A model generated the notes under the pieces. That model ran no database searches. It saw nothing but the letters and a program-made list of their open reading frames with translations, and was not told the DNA's origin. Of a stretch of DNA of 64,000 nt, positions 54,894 to 62,765 are shown piece by piece. How positions within the stretch are numbered: the first letter of the stretch is position 1; each line of letters opens with the position of its first letter. The DNA comes from Rhodospirillaceae bacterium (GTDB taxonomy: Bacteria; Pseudomonadota; Alphaproteobacteria; Dongiales; Dongiaceae): the NCBI GenBank assembly GCA_008012315.1, contig SSEL01000024.1, positions 56,208-120,207 of the forward strand. Direction: 5' to 3'. Made by a program: the position numbers and the translations under genes.

Positions 54894-55571
54894 ATGGCCG
54901 ACATTTCGCAGTACCTAACGCTCGTCACTTCCGAGCATTCTGACAAGCCCAAATTCATGGCGCTCGTGGAGGCGATTTCGCAGCCCTTCGTCGACGTCCA
55001 AAATCTCATGACGTCCATGCCGGCCAAATTCGATCTGGATGACGCGGTCGGGGCCCAATTGGACGACGTCGGCGAATGGGTGGGAATCAAGCGCCAGCTT
55101 AAAACGCCGCTCACCGGCGTGTTTTTCAGCTTCGATACCGAGGGGCTGGGCTTCGATCAGGGCACCTGGAAGGGACCTTTTGACCCGGCCGATCAGCTGG
55201 TCAGCCTCGGTGATGAAGCGTATCGGCAACTGATCCGCGCCAAGATCCTGGCCAACCAGTGGGACGGCACCATTCCTGGCGCCTATGCGGCATATGAAAA
55301 GCTGCTCGAAGGGACGGGAACTACGATCCTCATCTTCGATAACTGCGACATGACAATGGCGCTCGGCCTGGTCGGCCGGCTGCCGGATCCCGTCACGCTT
55401 TCCTTGATCACGTCCGGCGTCCTGCCGTTGAAGCCCGGCGGCGTCAGGTTGGAGGGCCATTTCGTGCCCTCGGTTCCGGATACCCCATTCTTCGGTTTCG
55501 ACTGCCAGAACGACACCATTGCCGGTTTCGATACCGGTTCATGGGCCGAAGATATCACCCCTGTCACTTGA
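54894..55571 (+). CDS. Baseplate/tail protein I-like (DUF2612 type)
   Basis: 225 residues. ISQYLTLVTSEHSDKPKFMALVEAISQPFVDVQN, GAQLDDVGEWVGIKRQL, and YRQLIRAKILANQWDGTIPGAYAAYEKLL fit DUF2612, which replaces gpI in many small myoviruses and attaches fibres. It ends just before the fibre gene. Confidence 0.83.
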   Translation: MADISQYLTLVTSEHSDKPKFMALVEAISQPFVDVQNLMTSMPAKFDLDDAVGAQLDDVGEWVGIKRQLKTPLTGVFFSFDTEGLGFDQGTWKGPFDPADQLVSLGDEAYRQLIRAKILANQWDGTIPGAYAAYEKLLEGTGTTILIFDNCDMTMALGLVGRLPDPVTLSLITSGVLPLKPGGVRLEGHFVPSVPDTPFFGFDCQNDTIAGFDTGSWAEDITPVT

Positions 55572-55578
55572 GGATGAC

Positions 55579-57189
55579 ATGCCCGATCCAGTGAATGATT
55601 TTCAGCCGTTCGCCAATCAGCCTGGCGCGAACGTGATGACCCAGGCCGAATACCTGGAGATGGCGCAGCGCTTCACCGGCTTTAACGCCGGCCTTGCCGA
55701 ATCGGCGCGCCTCAACAAGGTCTGGCGGCAGTCCGCGGCAATGGCGAATGTAATCGGCCAGTTCATGGCAGATATCCTGGGCCAGGACATTCAGGATAAT
55801 GGCGACGCCGCTGCGCTCCTGGATCAGTTCAAGGACGCGATCACGGCCGCGGCGTCTGCGGGCGGTGCCGGTCTGACGGTCCCAGTCAATACCGCTCAGA
55901 CGATCGACAACAGCGCTGCCGGCAAGCGGTTCGTGACGACCGCCGCCGTGACCTTTACTTGCACCGATGCTTCGACACTGACGACATCGTTCCGATGCCA
56001 GGTCATTGCCAGTCTGGCACCGGCCGTAATTGCACCGGCGGTGGGGGACTCCATCAACGGGGTCAGCGGTGCCACCGTGACGATCCCGAAGGGGCACTGC
56101 GCCTGGATCGTGGCGGCGGGTGAAAACGACATCTACGTCAATGATATCGTTGGGATCGATGACACCGTAAACAGCGCAGGGACCGTCGATCTCAGCGCAC
56201 TCAAGAACAAGATCGGCCGGCTTGTCGGAACGACCGATATCGCCGAATTCGGCTCGACTGCTCCAAAAGGCGAGCGGTATCTGCTGATCGTCGACGGCAC
56301 GTTCACGCTGAAATACAGCAGCGGAACGCATGGCATCATCATTCCTGGTCAAGCCGATTATGAGGTCGTGCCGGGTGACAGCTTCGAGGTCGTCCACTTG
56401 GGCAGCGGCTCCTGGAAGGTGGTCAACCTGCTACCGATCAGCGGTGCCCCGGTGGCCGTTCCCTATGGTATTGGCTCCGGTGCCGGCCGGCTCGTCCAAA
56501 GCGGGGGCGACATCCAGTTCATTCCTTACAATGGGAATCAGATCAGTGTTGCGGGCAGGTGGCGAACCATTCCGCCGATGTCTCTTGCTGTAAGTCCAAC
56601 AGGGCTAACGGCTTCTACGACGTATTACGTCTATGTGCATGATGACGGCACCGGATCCTTGGTGCTGGAATGCAGCGAAACGGCTTGGATGCTGGACAAT
56701 GCCGCGAATGTCCCAACGAAGGGAGGTGACCTGACGTGGACGCTGGTCGGCATGGTCCGCACCGATTCCAGCGGGCAATTCCAGGACACGCCGACGCAAC
56801 GGCTGGTTCTGTCCTATTTCAATCGCAAGCCCAAGATGCTGGATGCGCGTCTCTCCGCGAACGTGTCGCCATCGGGATCGACACCGCAGATCCATTCGTC
56901 CGTCCATCTGGACTACCTTGTTTGGAGCGGCGATCCGGTGTGGCTGTCGTTGGCGGCGATGACGGTTTCTAACACAACGGTGAACTATTCATCGATCTCG
57001 CTCGACGGAACGATCGATGCCACTGGCGCGCAAACGGTGTCCTCGCTGTCAGTCGGCAATATCGCCATGCAGAAAGCCTACTCGGCTCTTTCTGAAGGCT
57101 ACCATTATTCAGCAATCGGCGCGAACGCCGGCGGCTTCAGCGTCCGCGCCGATTACAGCTCGGGCATCAGCGGCATCATCTGGGGATAA
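55579..57189 (+). CDS. Tail fibre protein
   Basis: 536 residues. The N-terminal 100 residues attach to the baseplate (DFQPFANQPGANVMTQAEYL, GFNAGLAESARLNKVWRQSAAMANVIGQFM, a common phage fibre start). The middle and C-terminus are beta-rich with SPTGLTASTTYYVYVHDDG and no chaperone domain. It probably binds the host surface. The ATG at 55579 (MPDPVND) has GAGGA upstream. Confidence 0.82.
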   Translation: MPDPVNDFQPFANQPGANVMTQAEYLEMAQRFTGFNAGLAESARLNKVWRQSAAMANVIGQFMADILGQDIQDNGDAAALLDQFKDAITAAASAGGAGLTVPVNTAQTIDNSAAGKRFVTTAAVTFTCTDASTLTTSFRCQVIASLAPAVIAPAVGDSINGVSGATVTIPKGHCAWIVAAGENDIYVNDIVGIDDTVNSAGTVDLSALKNKIGRLVGTTDIAEFGSTAPKGERYLLIVDGTFTLKYSSGTHGIIIPGQADYEVVPGDSFEVVHLGSGSWKVVNLLPISGAPVAVPYGIGSGAGRLVQSGGDIQFIPYNGNQISVAGRWRTIPPMSLAVSPTGLTASTTYYVYVHDDGTGSLVLECSETAWMLDNAANVPTKGGDLTWTLVGMVRTDSSGQFQDTPTQRLVLSYFNRKPKMLDARLSANVSPSGSTPQIHSSVHLDYLVWSGDPVWLSLAAMTVSNTTVNYSSISLDGTIDATGAQTVSSLSVGNIAMQKAYSALSEGYHYSAIGANAGGFSVRADYSSGISGIIWG

Positions 57190-57195
57190 TCGACC

Positions 57196-57870
57196 ATGTT
57201 CTATTTGGAAACGGCGTCCGCCCCGATCATCACGATCGAACCTCAGCCATTCACGAATGCGGACGGGAATGAGGTCGCCCTGAGCGATTTCGAGCGCCCG
57301 GCAGCCGATCGCCTAGCGCTCGGGATCTGGCCACTGGAGAGCGCGCCATACCCAGACCTCGAACAGGTCGTGGTGACGGGCGCCACTTATGAGAAGCTGG
57401 AGAGCTTCCGCCGGCGCAAGTGGGTCACCAGGCCGTTCAATTCGCAGGAATTGGGCGGCCGGGCGGCTGCGGCGCTTGAGAAGGCCAAGGACGAAAAATG
57501 CGCCGCGGTTGATGGCCGCGTCAGCGCCCTGTTCGGCCAGGGCCTGGCGCTGATCGGTGACCAATACCAGGGCAAGACGGTCCAGCTTGACCAGGTCAGC
57601 CAGAACCGGATAACGGCTGCGGGAGCATCGGCGAAGCTCGCCCTGCTGCAGGCGCAGATTTCAGGCGCGGCGTCGACCTTCGCAATTGAATGGATCATGC
57701 AAGACAACTCCAAGGTCGCGCTGGATGCCGCCGGCATGTCCGGGATGGCCGATCAGTGCATGGCGGCCGTGGATAAATGGGTAAAAAATGCCCGCGCTCA
57801 TAAGGACGCCATCCTGGCGCTGGCGATCGTCAACGACGTGAACAACTACGACTTCTCCTCCGGCTGGTAA
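57196..57870 (+). CDS. Tail fibre-associated protein with DUF4376-like C-terminus
   Basis: 224 residues. The first 80 residues are mixed (YLETASAPIITIEPQPFTNA); FNSQELGGRAAAALEKAKDEKCAAVDGRV leads to a helical DUF4376-like domain ending DKWVKNARAHKDAILALAIV. Such proteins follow fibre genes and probably act as fibre assembly factors or fibre tips. Confidence 0.7.
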   Translation: MFYLETASAPIITIEPQPFTNADGNEVALSDFERPAADRLALGIWPLESAPYPDLEQVVVTGATYEKLESFRRRKWVTRPFNSQELGGRAAAALEKAKDEKCAAVDGRVSALFGQGLALIGDQYQGKTVQLDQVSQNRITAAGASAKLALLQAQISGAASTFAIEWIMQDNSKVALDAAGMSGMADQCMAAVDKWVKNARAHKDAILALAIVNDVNNYDFSSGW

Positions 57871-57930
57871 CGGCCATCCAGGCCTGTCACGAGCGGGCCT
57901 CATTTCATCACATAGAAGGGGGCGTGCCGG

Positions 57931-58242
57931 ATGAGTGTCGACATCTGGACCATTCTGTCTGTCTTGATTTTCCCGTTGGCCGGATTTGCGTTTCTCTTTC
58001 TGTGGCGCCGGATTGAGGCATTGCAGAGTGAGATCAAGGTTGCTGCCGCCGCTGCGGCCGCGGAGAGCGCAAAGATCTGGGCGGAGCTTTCCGCTCTGCG
58101 CACGCAATTGGCCGCCGCCCAGCTCGAAAACGAGCGGCGCTACGTCAACCAGGCAATGTTCACCGAATTTAAGGTCGAATTCTTCCGGCGCTTCGACCGC
58201 CTGGAGGGCAAGATCGATAGCCACCATGTTGCGGCGGAGTGA
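57931..58242 (+). CDS. Membrane protein with coiled coil, possible inner-membrane spanin
   Basis: 103 residues. One N-terminal transmembrane helix (WTILSVLIFPLAGFAFLFLW) and then a long coiled coil (IEALQSEIKVAAAAAAAESA, LAAAQLENERRY). This topology is that of an inner-membrane spanin (Rz type), and it is followed at once by the lysin gene. It could also be an unrelated membrane anchor. Confidence 0.6.
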   Translation: MSVDIWTILSVLIFPLAGFAFLFLWRRIEALQSEIKVAAAAAAAESAKIWAELSALRTQLAAAQLENERRYVNQAMFTEFKVEFFRRFDRLEGKIDSHHVAAE

Positions 58243-58247
58243 GCACG

Positions 58248-58664
58248 ATGCAGTTCACAAGTCAGGACATCGAAATCATGGCCCGCACCCTCTACGGCGA
58301 AGTCAGAGGGGAGCCATGGGACGGCAAGGTTGCCGTGGCGTGGGTGATCCGTAATCGCGCGGAGAGCGACGTGAAACGCTGGCAGGGCGGTGTCGCGGCC
58401 GTCTGCTTGTCACCGAAACAGTTCTCTTGTTGGAATGCTGGCGATCCGAATAGGCCGAAGCTGCTTGCGGCGAAGCCGGCAGAGGTGGCTTTCCGGGAAT
58501 GCTTGGCGGCGGCGGCATGGGTTCTTGGCGAGGCCGCGACCGACCCGACCCATGGCAGCCTCAATTATTACGCGGCGGGCATCAAGGCGCCCGGCTGGGC
58601 TCTCGGGCGAACGCCGGTCAAGCAGATCGGCAATCACGTCTTTTTCAACGACATTCAGAACTGA
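58248..58664 (+). CDS. Endolysin, SleB/cell-wall hydrolase 2 type
   Basis: 138 residues. DIEIMARTLYGEVRGEPWDGKVAVAWVIRNRA begins the SleB-like hydrolase fold with the catalytic Glu in YGEVRGE; CLSPKQFSCWNAGDPN and THGSLNYYAAG follow. It cleaves peptidoglycan at lysis. The ATG at 58248 has GGAG eight bases upstream; a GTG at 58239 overlapping the previous stop is an alternative. There is no signal peptide, so a holin is needed. Confidence 0.88.
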   Translation: MQFTSQDIEIMARTLYGEVRGEPWDGKVAVAWVIRNRAESDVKRWQGGVAAVCLSPKQFSCWNAGDPNRPKLLAAKPAEVAFRECLAAAAWVLGEAATDPTHGSLNYYAAGIKAPGWALGRTPVKQIGNHVFFNDIQN

Positions 58665-58676
58665 GGAGAGGCCAGC

Positions 58677-58955
58677 ATGGCCATTAATCAAGACAACGCG
58701 ACGCAGATCGTCAAGGCGCCGGCCAATGCTGTCACATACCAGCGGACAGCGGCAGTCACGGGGCTTGCGGCTATCGGCCCCCAGATCGTGGAGCCGGTCG
58801 TTGAATGGGGCACGCAGATCCTGCACGCCCTGGTGCCGGTCATTCCGGAACCTTCTGTCGGCGCGCTTTGGGGCATCGCGAACCTGATCTGCGCGATACC
58901 GGTCGGCGTGCTCGCCTGGCGGATGCGCGGCAACACCGTTCAGCCGTCGAATTGA
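58677..58955 (+). CDS. Putative holin
   Basis: 92 residues. A polar N-terminus, an amphipathic middle (VVEWGTQILHALVPVIP) and one clear hydrophobic helix near the C-terminus (GALWGIANLICAIPVGVLAW). It sits right after the endolysin with a good ribosome site (GAGGAGAGG). Size, topology and position suit a holin, but there is no family motif. Confidence 0.55.
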   Translation: MAINQDNATQIVKAPANAVTYQRTAAVTGLAAIGPQIVEPVVEWGTQILHALVPVIPEPSVGALWGIANLICAIPVGVLAWRMRGNTVQPSN

Positions 58956-58980
58956 TCCCGGCCAAAAGGAGAAAGCCCGT

Positions 58981-59178
58981 ATGCCAAAAGTTCTTAAGCC
59001 GGCCAACACCTTTCACATCTCGTTCGACACGAAATCCGTTGGTCCCGCCTTCATCAAGACGGTCAAGGTCACCATCGAGGAAGACGTGATGGACCAGGAT
59101 GATGCCGTGCGGATCGATCTCGCCGATCATCCGCTCTATCCGGCATTGCAAGCGTATGTCCGGAGCAATCCGCGATAA
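58981..59178 (+). CDS. Small hypothetical protein (65 aa)
   Basis: MPKVLKPANTFHISFDTKSV begins a small beta-rich protein ending HPLYPALQAYVRSNPR. AAGGAG precedes the ATG. It is the last gene before a strong terminator. No function is suggested. Confidence 0.6.
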   Translation: MPKVLKPANTFHISFDTKSVGPAFIKTVKVTIEEDVMDQDDAVRIDLADHPLYPALQAYVRSNPR

Positions 59179-59204
59179 CCGTGCCTTATTCGCACGCGCC
59201 ATAG

Positions 59205-59231
59205 GCCGCCCATCCCGGGCGGCTTTTTTTT
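59205..59231 (+). terminator. Rho-independent terminator
   Basis: GCCGCCC (59205-59211) pairs with GGGCGGC (59217-59223), loop ATCCC, followed by eight Ts. It ends the late transcript. The 15 bases before it (59191-59205) resemble those before the 32 kb terminator. Confidence 0.9.
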
Positions 59232-59242
59232 GAAGGGAGATC

Positions 59243-59668
59243 ATGGTGAAACGCCTGATTTGTTTGGCCGCCCTCGGGGCGGCTTTTTTATTGGCCGGTT
59301 GCGGTGTCGATGCCGCAAAGGTCGACGCCGGTCTATCTAGCGATACCGGGCAGACCGTCTATGCGATCAGCTGCGCCACGGTGAATGTGCTGTCGACGGG
59401 CTATGATGTCTATGTCGCGGCTCACCCGGACAAGGTTAGCGAGAAAGCGCAAGGCTATATCGCCCTGGCCAAGGCTGCCCTGGTGGCCGAGGACGGCTCA
59501 TCGAACATCTGCACGCCGCCCTATCCGAAGGATGTTGCGTCGCTGAGCCAGAAGCTCACGAATGCCCTTATCAACGTCTACAAGGCATACGCCGAGCAGG
59601 GCCTTGATCCGAAGGTGACGATTGCCGCCGCGGATCCGGAACCGACGGAGAGCCCGCCGGCGCAATAG
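59243..59668 (+). CDS. Lipoprotein
   Basis: 141 residues. MVKRLICLAALGAAFLLAGC has a signal sequence with lipobox LAGC, so the Cys at 20 is probably lipidated. The mature part is helical (SEKAQGYIALAKAALVAEDG) with two more Cys residues that may pair. It follows a terminator and precedes another, so it is expressed from its own unit. Confidence 0.7.
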   Translation: MVKRLICLAALGAAFLLAGCGVDAAKVDAGLSSDTGQTVYAISCATVNVLSTGYDVYVAAHPDKVSEKAQGYIALAKAALVAEDGSSNICTPPYPKDVASLSQKLTNALINVYKAYAEQGLDPKVTIAAADPEPTESPPAQ

Positions 59669-59692
59669 GGCAACTGCACAGAGAACAGGAGC

Positions 59693-59723
59693 GGCGGCGC
59701 GGGAGACCGTGCCGCCCTTTTCT
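59693..59723 (+). terminator. Rho-independent terminator with GAGA tetraloop
   Basis: GGCGGCGCGG (59693-59702) pairs with CCGTGCCGCC (59707-59716) with one G-T pair and a GAGA loop, followed by CTTTTCT. It separates the lipoprotein gene from the following trio. Confidence 0.75.
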
Positions 59724-59737
59724 ATTTGGAGGTCACT

Positions 59738-59971
59738 ATGTGGGCAACGATCAAAACAGGTGTCTCTGCTCTGCTTGAGGCGCTCGGCATCATCAAGAAA
59801 GCTCAGCAGGATGCCAGCGATGCACAGATCAAACAGGCAGGTGCTGACGCGCAGAAAGTCGCGAGCTTAGAAACCGCCGCCCGCGTCGCGCGCGATCAGG
59901 CCGCAGCGTTGGTGAACGCGCCAAAAGACGACGCCGGCACTATCAACGATCTCGATAACGGGAGGTTTTAA
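59738..59971 (+). CDS. Small helical protein of the lysis/lipoprotein trio
   Basis: 77 residues (MWATIKTGVSALLEALGIIK), an amphipathic N-terminus and a coiled-coil-like remainder (AQKVASLETAARVARDQAAA). GGAGG precedes the ATG at 59738. There is no clear transmembrane helix, so a spanin role is uncertain. Its stop overlaps the start of the next lipoprotein gene. Confidence 0.6.
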   Translation: MWATIKTGVSALLEALGIIKKAQQDASDAQIKQAGADAQKVASLETAARVARDQAAALVNAPKDDAGTINDLDNGRF

Positions 59972-60201
59972 TGCGCGCGATCATCCTCGCCCTAGCGTGC
60001 TGCTCCTTGTCCGCATGCTATCCACTTCGCGTCACGCCGGTTATCAGCGATTGCCCGGCGCTGGTTGATTATCCACCGGAATACCAGGAAGCGGCCGCCG
60101 ATGAGCTTCGGCAGCTCAAGCAAGCCAACCACGCCCCGCATATCCGCCAGATGATCACAGACTATGGCGCCGAGCGGAAAGCTTTGGAGAAATGCCAATG
60201 A
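59971..60201 (+). CDS. Lipoprotein, outer-membrane spanin candidate
   Basis: 76 residues. MRAIILALACCSLSACYPLR has lipobox LSAC. A helical, charged mature part (YQEAAADELRQLKQANHAPH) and a terminal Cys follow. Size and type resemble Rz1-like outer-membrane spanins. Overlaps the next lipoprotein gene by ATGA. Confidence 0.62.
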   Translation: MRAIILALACCSLSACYPLRVTPVISDCPALVDYPPEYQEAAADELRQLKQANHAPHIRQMITDYGAERKALEKCQ

Positions 60202-60428
60202 AGACCATAACCACCGCCGTAGCAGCTGCCATGGCGCTTACCGCCTGTTCCGTGGTGACCGAGGCCGGCAAGGGCGTCGACCGGACCTGCGTTCGCGGCA
60301 AGCTGACGGCCGCCGATGCGCAGGCCTTGGCCGCCAACCATCCGAGCTGGGGTATCAGTGAAGACGACCGGATCGTCAATCGCGACTGCTCGCAGCTTTT
60401 GCGGGGCGTGACTGATCGGGATTCTTGA
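60198..60428 (+). CDS. Small lipoprotein
   Basis: 76 residues. [20 protein letters not shown] has lipobox LTAC; the mature part is short and contains two Cys residues (RTCVRGKL, NRDCSQLL). Translation is coupled to the preceding gene. It may be a lysis accessory or a lysogenic conversion lipoprotein. Confidence 0.6.
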   Translation: MKTITTAVAAAMALTACSVVTEAGKGVDRTCVRGKLTAADAQALAANHPSWGISEDDRIVNRDCSQLLRGVTDRDS

Positions 60429-60717
60429 ATTGAAGAAGCCTTCGATGCCCAGATATCGGCATGATGTCAAAGAGAACAGGCGTAGCGGAACGGGCAATAA
60501 GCCTATATAATAGTGTGCTCAAGCCAAAAAGGCCGCCGCAGCGCGACGACCTTCTGGATTGGATCAGCACTTTGATGCTTGACCCGCTCTGTGCAGCCCG
60601 TTTTTTGCATACACGGGATGAACGTGTCCAGCTCAAATGTTGACGAAAGCCGCTGATTAGCCCCCAAAAAGGGCCATTCGGCATCACCTCAACACATTGA
60701 TTCGACTGGATAATATA
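60429..60717. other. Intergenic region before the BstA-like gene
   Basis: About 290 bases without a convincing gene; short frames here lack ribosome sites and recognisable products. A TATAAT (60506-60511) is present but no good -35 is seen 16-18 bases upstream. If the next gene is BstA-like, this is where a protective DNA element would be sought. Confidence 0.45.
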
Positions 60718-61644
60718 ATGACAAACACCGATTTGGTCATCACCCCTACCCAGCTAGCTCTCGACCTGCAAATCGCAGCAGAAAAAGAGATCGACGGCGT
60801 CGGTATGGGTGTCCTGAGCGATGGCCGACCCTTTCTTACGGTACGCGGTCTCGCTCGGATGTGCGGCGTTGATATGTCGCTTATGGTCCGAATTACCGGA
60901 GAGTGGCTGGACAATCCGCCCAAGCCCCGTACCCAAAAAATTCGCGAGATGATCCGTTCTCAGGGCGCGGATGACACTATTGCCTTCTTCGCGATTGAAA
61001 AGAATGGCGTGATTCATCACGCAGTCCCGGCTCATGTCTGCATGGCCGTCCTCGAATACTATGCGTTTGAAGCGAGGGGCGACAGTGATCATGCCCTCAA
61101 AAGCTTTCGGATTTTGGCGCGCAAGGGCTTCCAGGATTTTATCTATGCACAAGTCGGCTATAACCCGACGGGCGACGCCGGCATCGCATGGAAGCAGTTC
61201 TATGATCGAGTGTCGTTGAATTACCACACCGTCCCGGCCGGGTATTTTAGCGTGTTTAAAGAACTTGCCGATTTCTTCGTCACGCTGATTCGTGCTGGTG
61301 CAAAGTTGGGGGATAAATTCGTTCCGGATATCAGCGTTGGCCAAATGTGGGCGAAGCATTGGCAGGCTGAAAATCTTGATGTGATCTATGGCGAGCGGAT
61401 CAAATACGAACACAACTATCCTAGTTACTTTCCGCAAGCCGCCTCGAATCCGCAGCAACCGTACTGCTACCCGGATGATGCGCTGGCCGAGTTCCGGAAG
61501 TGGTTGCGGGAGCAATACATTCCACATCGCCTCCCCAATTATCTCAACCAAAAGACACGCGACGGACAAATTCCAGCACCTGAAGCACGGCGTGCAATTG
61601 ATGCCCTTGTGGCCGCCAAATCGATCCCCGCGCTGAAACAGTAA
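60718..61644 (+). CDS. BstA-like protein (candidate abortive-infection protein)
   Basis: 308 residues. The N-terminal half, GVGMGVLSDGRPFLTVRGLARMCGVDMSLMVRITGEW and IEKNGVIHHAVPAHVCMAVLEYYAFEA, looks like a KilA-N/antirepressor-type DNA-binding region. The C-terminal half, YFSVFKELADFFVTLIRAGAKLG and VPDISVGQMWAKHWQAENLD, agrees with my memory of prophage BstA proteins, which kill cells infected by other phages. Its place after the late and lysis genes suits a moron. The ATG at 60718 is preferred to an upstream TTG. It could instead be a regulator. Confidence 0.6.
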   Translation: MTNTDLVITPTQLALDLQIAAEKEIDGVGMGVLSDGRPFLTVRGLARMCGVDMSLMVRITGEWLDNPPKPRTQKIREMIRSQGADDTIAFFAIEKNGVIHHAVPAHVCMAVLEYYAFEARGDSDHALKSFRILARKGFQDFIYAQVGYNPTGDAGIAWKQFYDRVSLNYHTVPAGYFSVFKELADFFVTLIRAGAKLGDKFVPDISVGQMWAKHWQAENLDVIYGERIKYEHNYPSYFPQAASNPQQPYCYPDDALAEFRKWLREQYIPHRLPNYLNQKTRDGQIPAPEARRAIDALVAAKSIPALKQ

Positions 61645-61851
61645 CTACTGACAAGGGGGCTCGCCATTGCGGGGCCCCCTTGTTTTTAAAACTTCAACCG
61701 CATCTATAATCCGCCGCCATACCGCTGCTCCGTCCTGGTTCCTACTTGCCTCATACCGGATCTTCATGGCCTCCGCCTCGACCATAGCTTGATCCCCATG
61801 CCAGTCCAATAGCTGCTTGGCGCACTGGTAGATCTCCCGATCGGTGATCAT
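61645..61851 (-). CDS. DUF6961-like small protein
   Basis: 68 residues. MITDREIYQCAKQLLDWHGDQAMVEAEAM with AVWRRIIDAVEVL matches a small family common in alphaproteobacteria (DUF6961). Function unknown. It lies one base after the exported Cys-rich protein gene and converges with the BstA-like gene; the terminator of that gene lies inside its 3' end. Confidence 0.75.
   Translation of the reverse strand: MITDREIYQCAKQLLDWHGDQAMVEAEAMKIRYEASRNQDGAAVWRRIIDAVEVLKTRGPRNGEPPCQ
61652..61687 (+). terminator. Rho-independent terminator of the BstA-like gene
   Basis: CAAGGGGGC (61652-61660) pairs perfectly with GCCCCCTTG (61674-61682), then five Ts. It lies within the 3' end of the convergent DUF6961-like gene. 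Confidence 0.88.
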
Positions 61852-61852
61852 G

Positions 61853-62146
61853 TCAATTCGCCTGCGTCTTGGCTGCTTTGAACCGTTCGATCATTTCCGG
61901 TGTCACATCGTCCGGATAGCAGATCGGTGCCCGGCCGCCCGGCTTGCTCCGGGCGCTCCGCGCGCCGCATTTCCGCCCGTTGGCGGTGTGATTGTAGGGG
62001 CAGGCGCAGCGGCCGGGATAGGCTGCTATGGACGCCTCTATGATGGCTTGTTTAATCTGCTGGTCGCCCGCCTGTGTCGGGATGGCAACGCAAAGCAGAG
62101 AAGACAAGATGAGTAACGTCCCGAGCCAAAGCATTCCTTCCCCCAA
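61853..62146 (-). CDS. Small exported Cys-rich protein
   Basis: 97 residues (or 93 from the ATG at 62134). A signal peptide (MLWLGTLLILSSLLCVAIPT) is followed by AAYPGRCACPYNHTANGRKCGARSARSKPGG and ICYPDDVTPEMIERF, a compact disulfide-rich or metal-binding exported module I associate with phospholipase-D nuclease neighbours. Its start overlaps, head to head, the start of the rightward nuclease gene. Confidence 0.7.
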   Translation of the reverse strand: MGEGMLWLGTLLILSSLLCVAIPTQAGDQQIKQAIIEASIAAYPGRCACPYNHTANGRKCGARSARSKPGGRAPICYPDDVTPEMIERFKAAKTQAN

Positions 62147-62684
62147 AGGCCTGCGCGGAACGACCCTTTATCTTTGCACTGCTTTGGCCGTTCTGGCCAT
62201 GCCCTTCGTGCAGAGCGCGCCGGCCGGTGCGGCACCATCGATCGCCACCTGTTTCACCCCCGGCCAGGATTGCACCGCCAAGATCGTCAGCACGATCGCC
62301 GTCGCCAAGGATCAGATCCGGGTGCAGGCTTATAGCTTCACCTCGGCGCCGATCGCCAAAGCACTGGCCGCCGCGCATCGCCGTGGCGTCGATGTGCAGG
62401 TTATCCTGGATAAGAGCCAGGCAACGGCACGATACACGGGCGCCACTTATCTGCAGAATGCCGGCATCCCGGTGTCGATCGATTTCAAGGTGGCCATTGC
62501 GCACAACAAGGTGATGGTGATCGACGGCAGAACGGTGATCACCGGCAGCTTCAACTTCACGGCGGCGGCGCAGGAAAAGAACGCGGAGAACCTACTAGTG
62601 ATCCAGGATCCTGGTCTCGCCCGGCAATACCTCGCCAACTGGGAAAGCCGGGCGGCAGTTTCAAAGCCTTACAAACGTAGGTAA
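62109..62684 (+). CDS. Exported phospholipase D-type nuclease
   Basis: 191 residues. A signal segment (TTLYLCTALAVLAMPFVQSA) precedes a single-HKD PLD domain: IRVQAYSFTSAPIAKALAAAHRRGVDVQVILDKSQ, then IAHNKVMVIDGRTVITGSFNFTAAAQEKNAEN with HxKxxxxD complete. One HKD per chain means it works as a dimer, like the Nuc endonuclease. It may digest DNA in the periplasm. The start region overlaps the oppositely directed exported protein gene. Confidence 0.88.
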   Translation: MSNVPSQSIPSPKGLRGTTLYLCTALAVLAMPFVQSAPAGAAPSIATCFTPGQDCTAKIVSTIAVAKDQIRVQAYSFTSAPIAKALAAAHRRGVDVQVILDKSQATARYTGATYLQNAGIPVSIDFKVAIAHNKVMVIDGRTVITGSFNFTAAAQEKNAENLLVIQDPGLARQYLANWESRAAVSKPYKRR

Positions 62685-62765
62685 CGGCAGAAAGCGATCG
62701 CTTGAAGGGCAGTCATCATTGGATATACGCTGGCAAGCCAATAACGGGATGAAGTTGGGGGAACA

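Noticed and set aside
60461..60643. 60-codon rightward ORF before the BstA-like gene
   Set aside because: No ribosome site, unremarkable composition, and it spans a probable regulatory region.
60690..60717. TTGATT and TAATAT before the BstA-like gene as a promoter
   Set aside because: The boxes are only eight bases apart, too close for a sigma-70 promoter.
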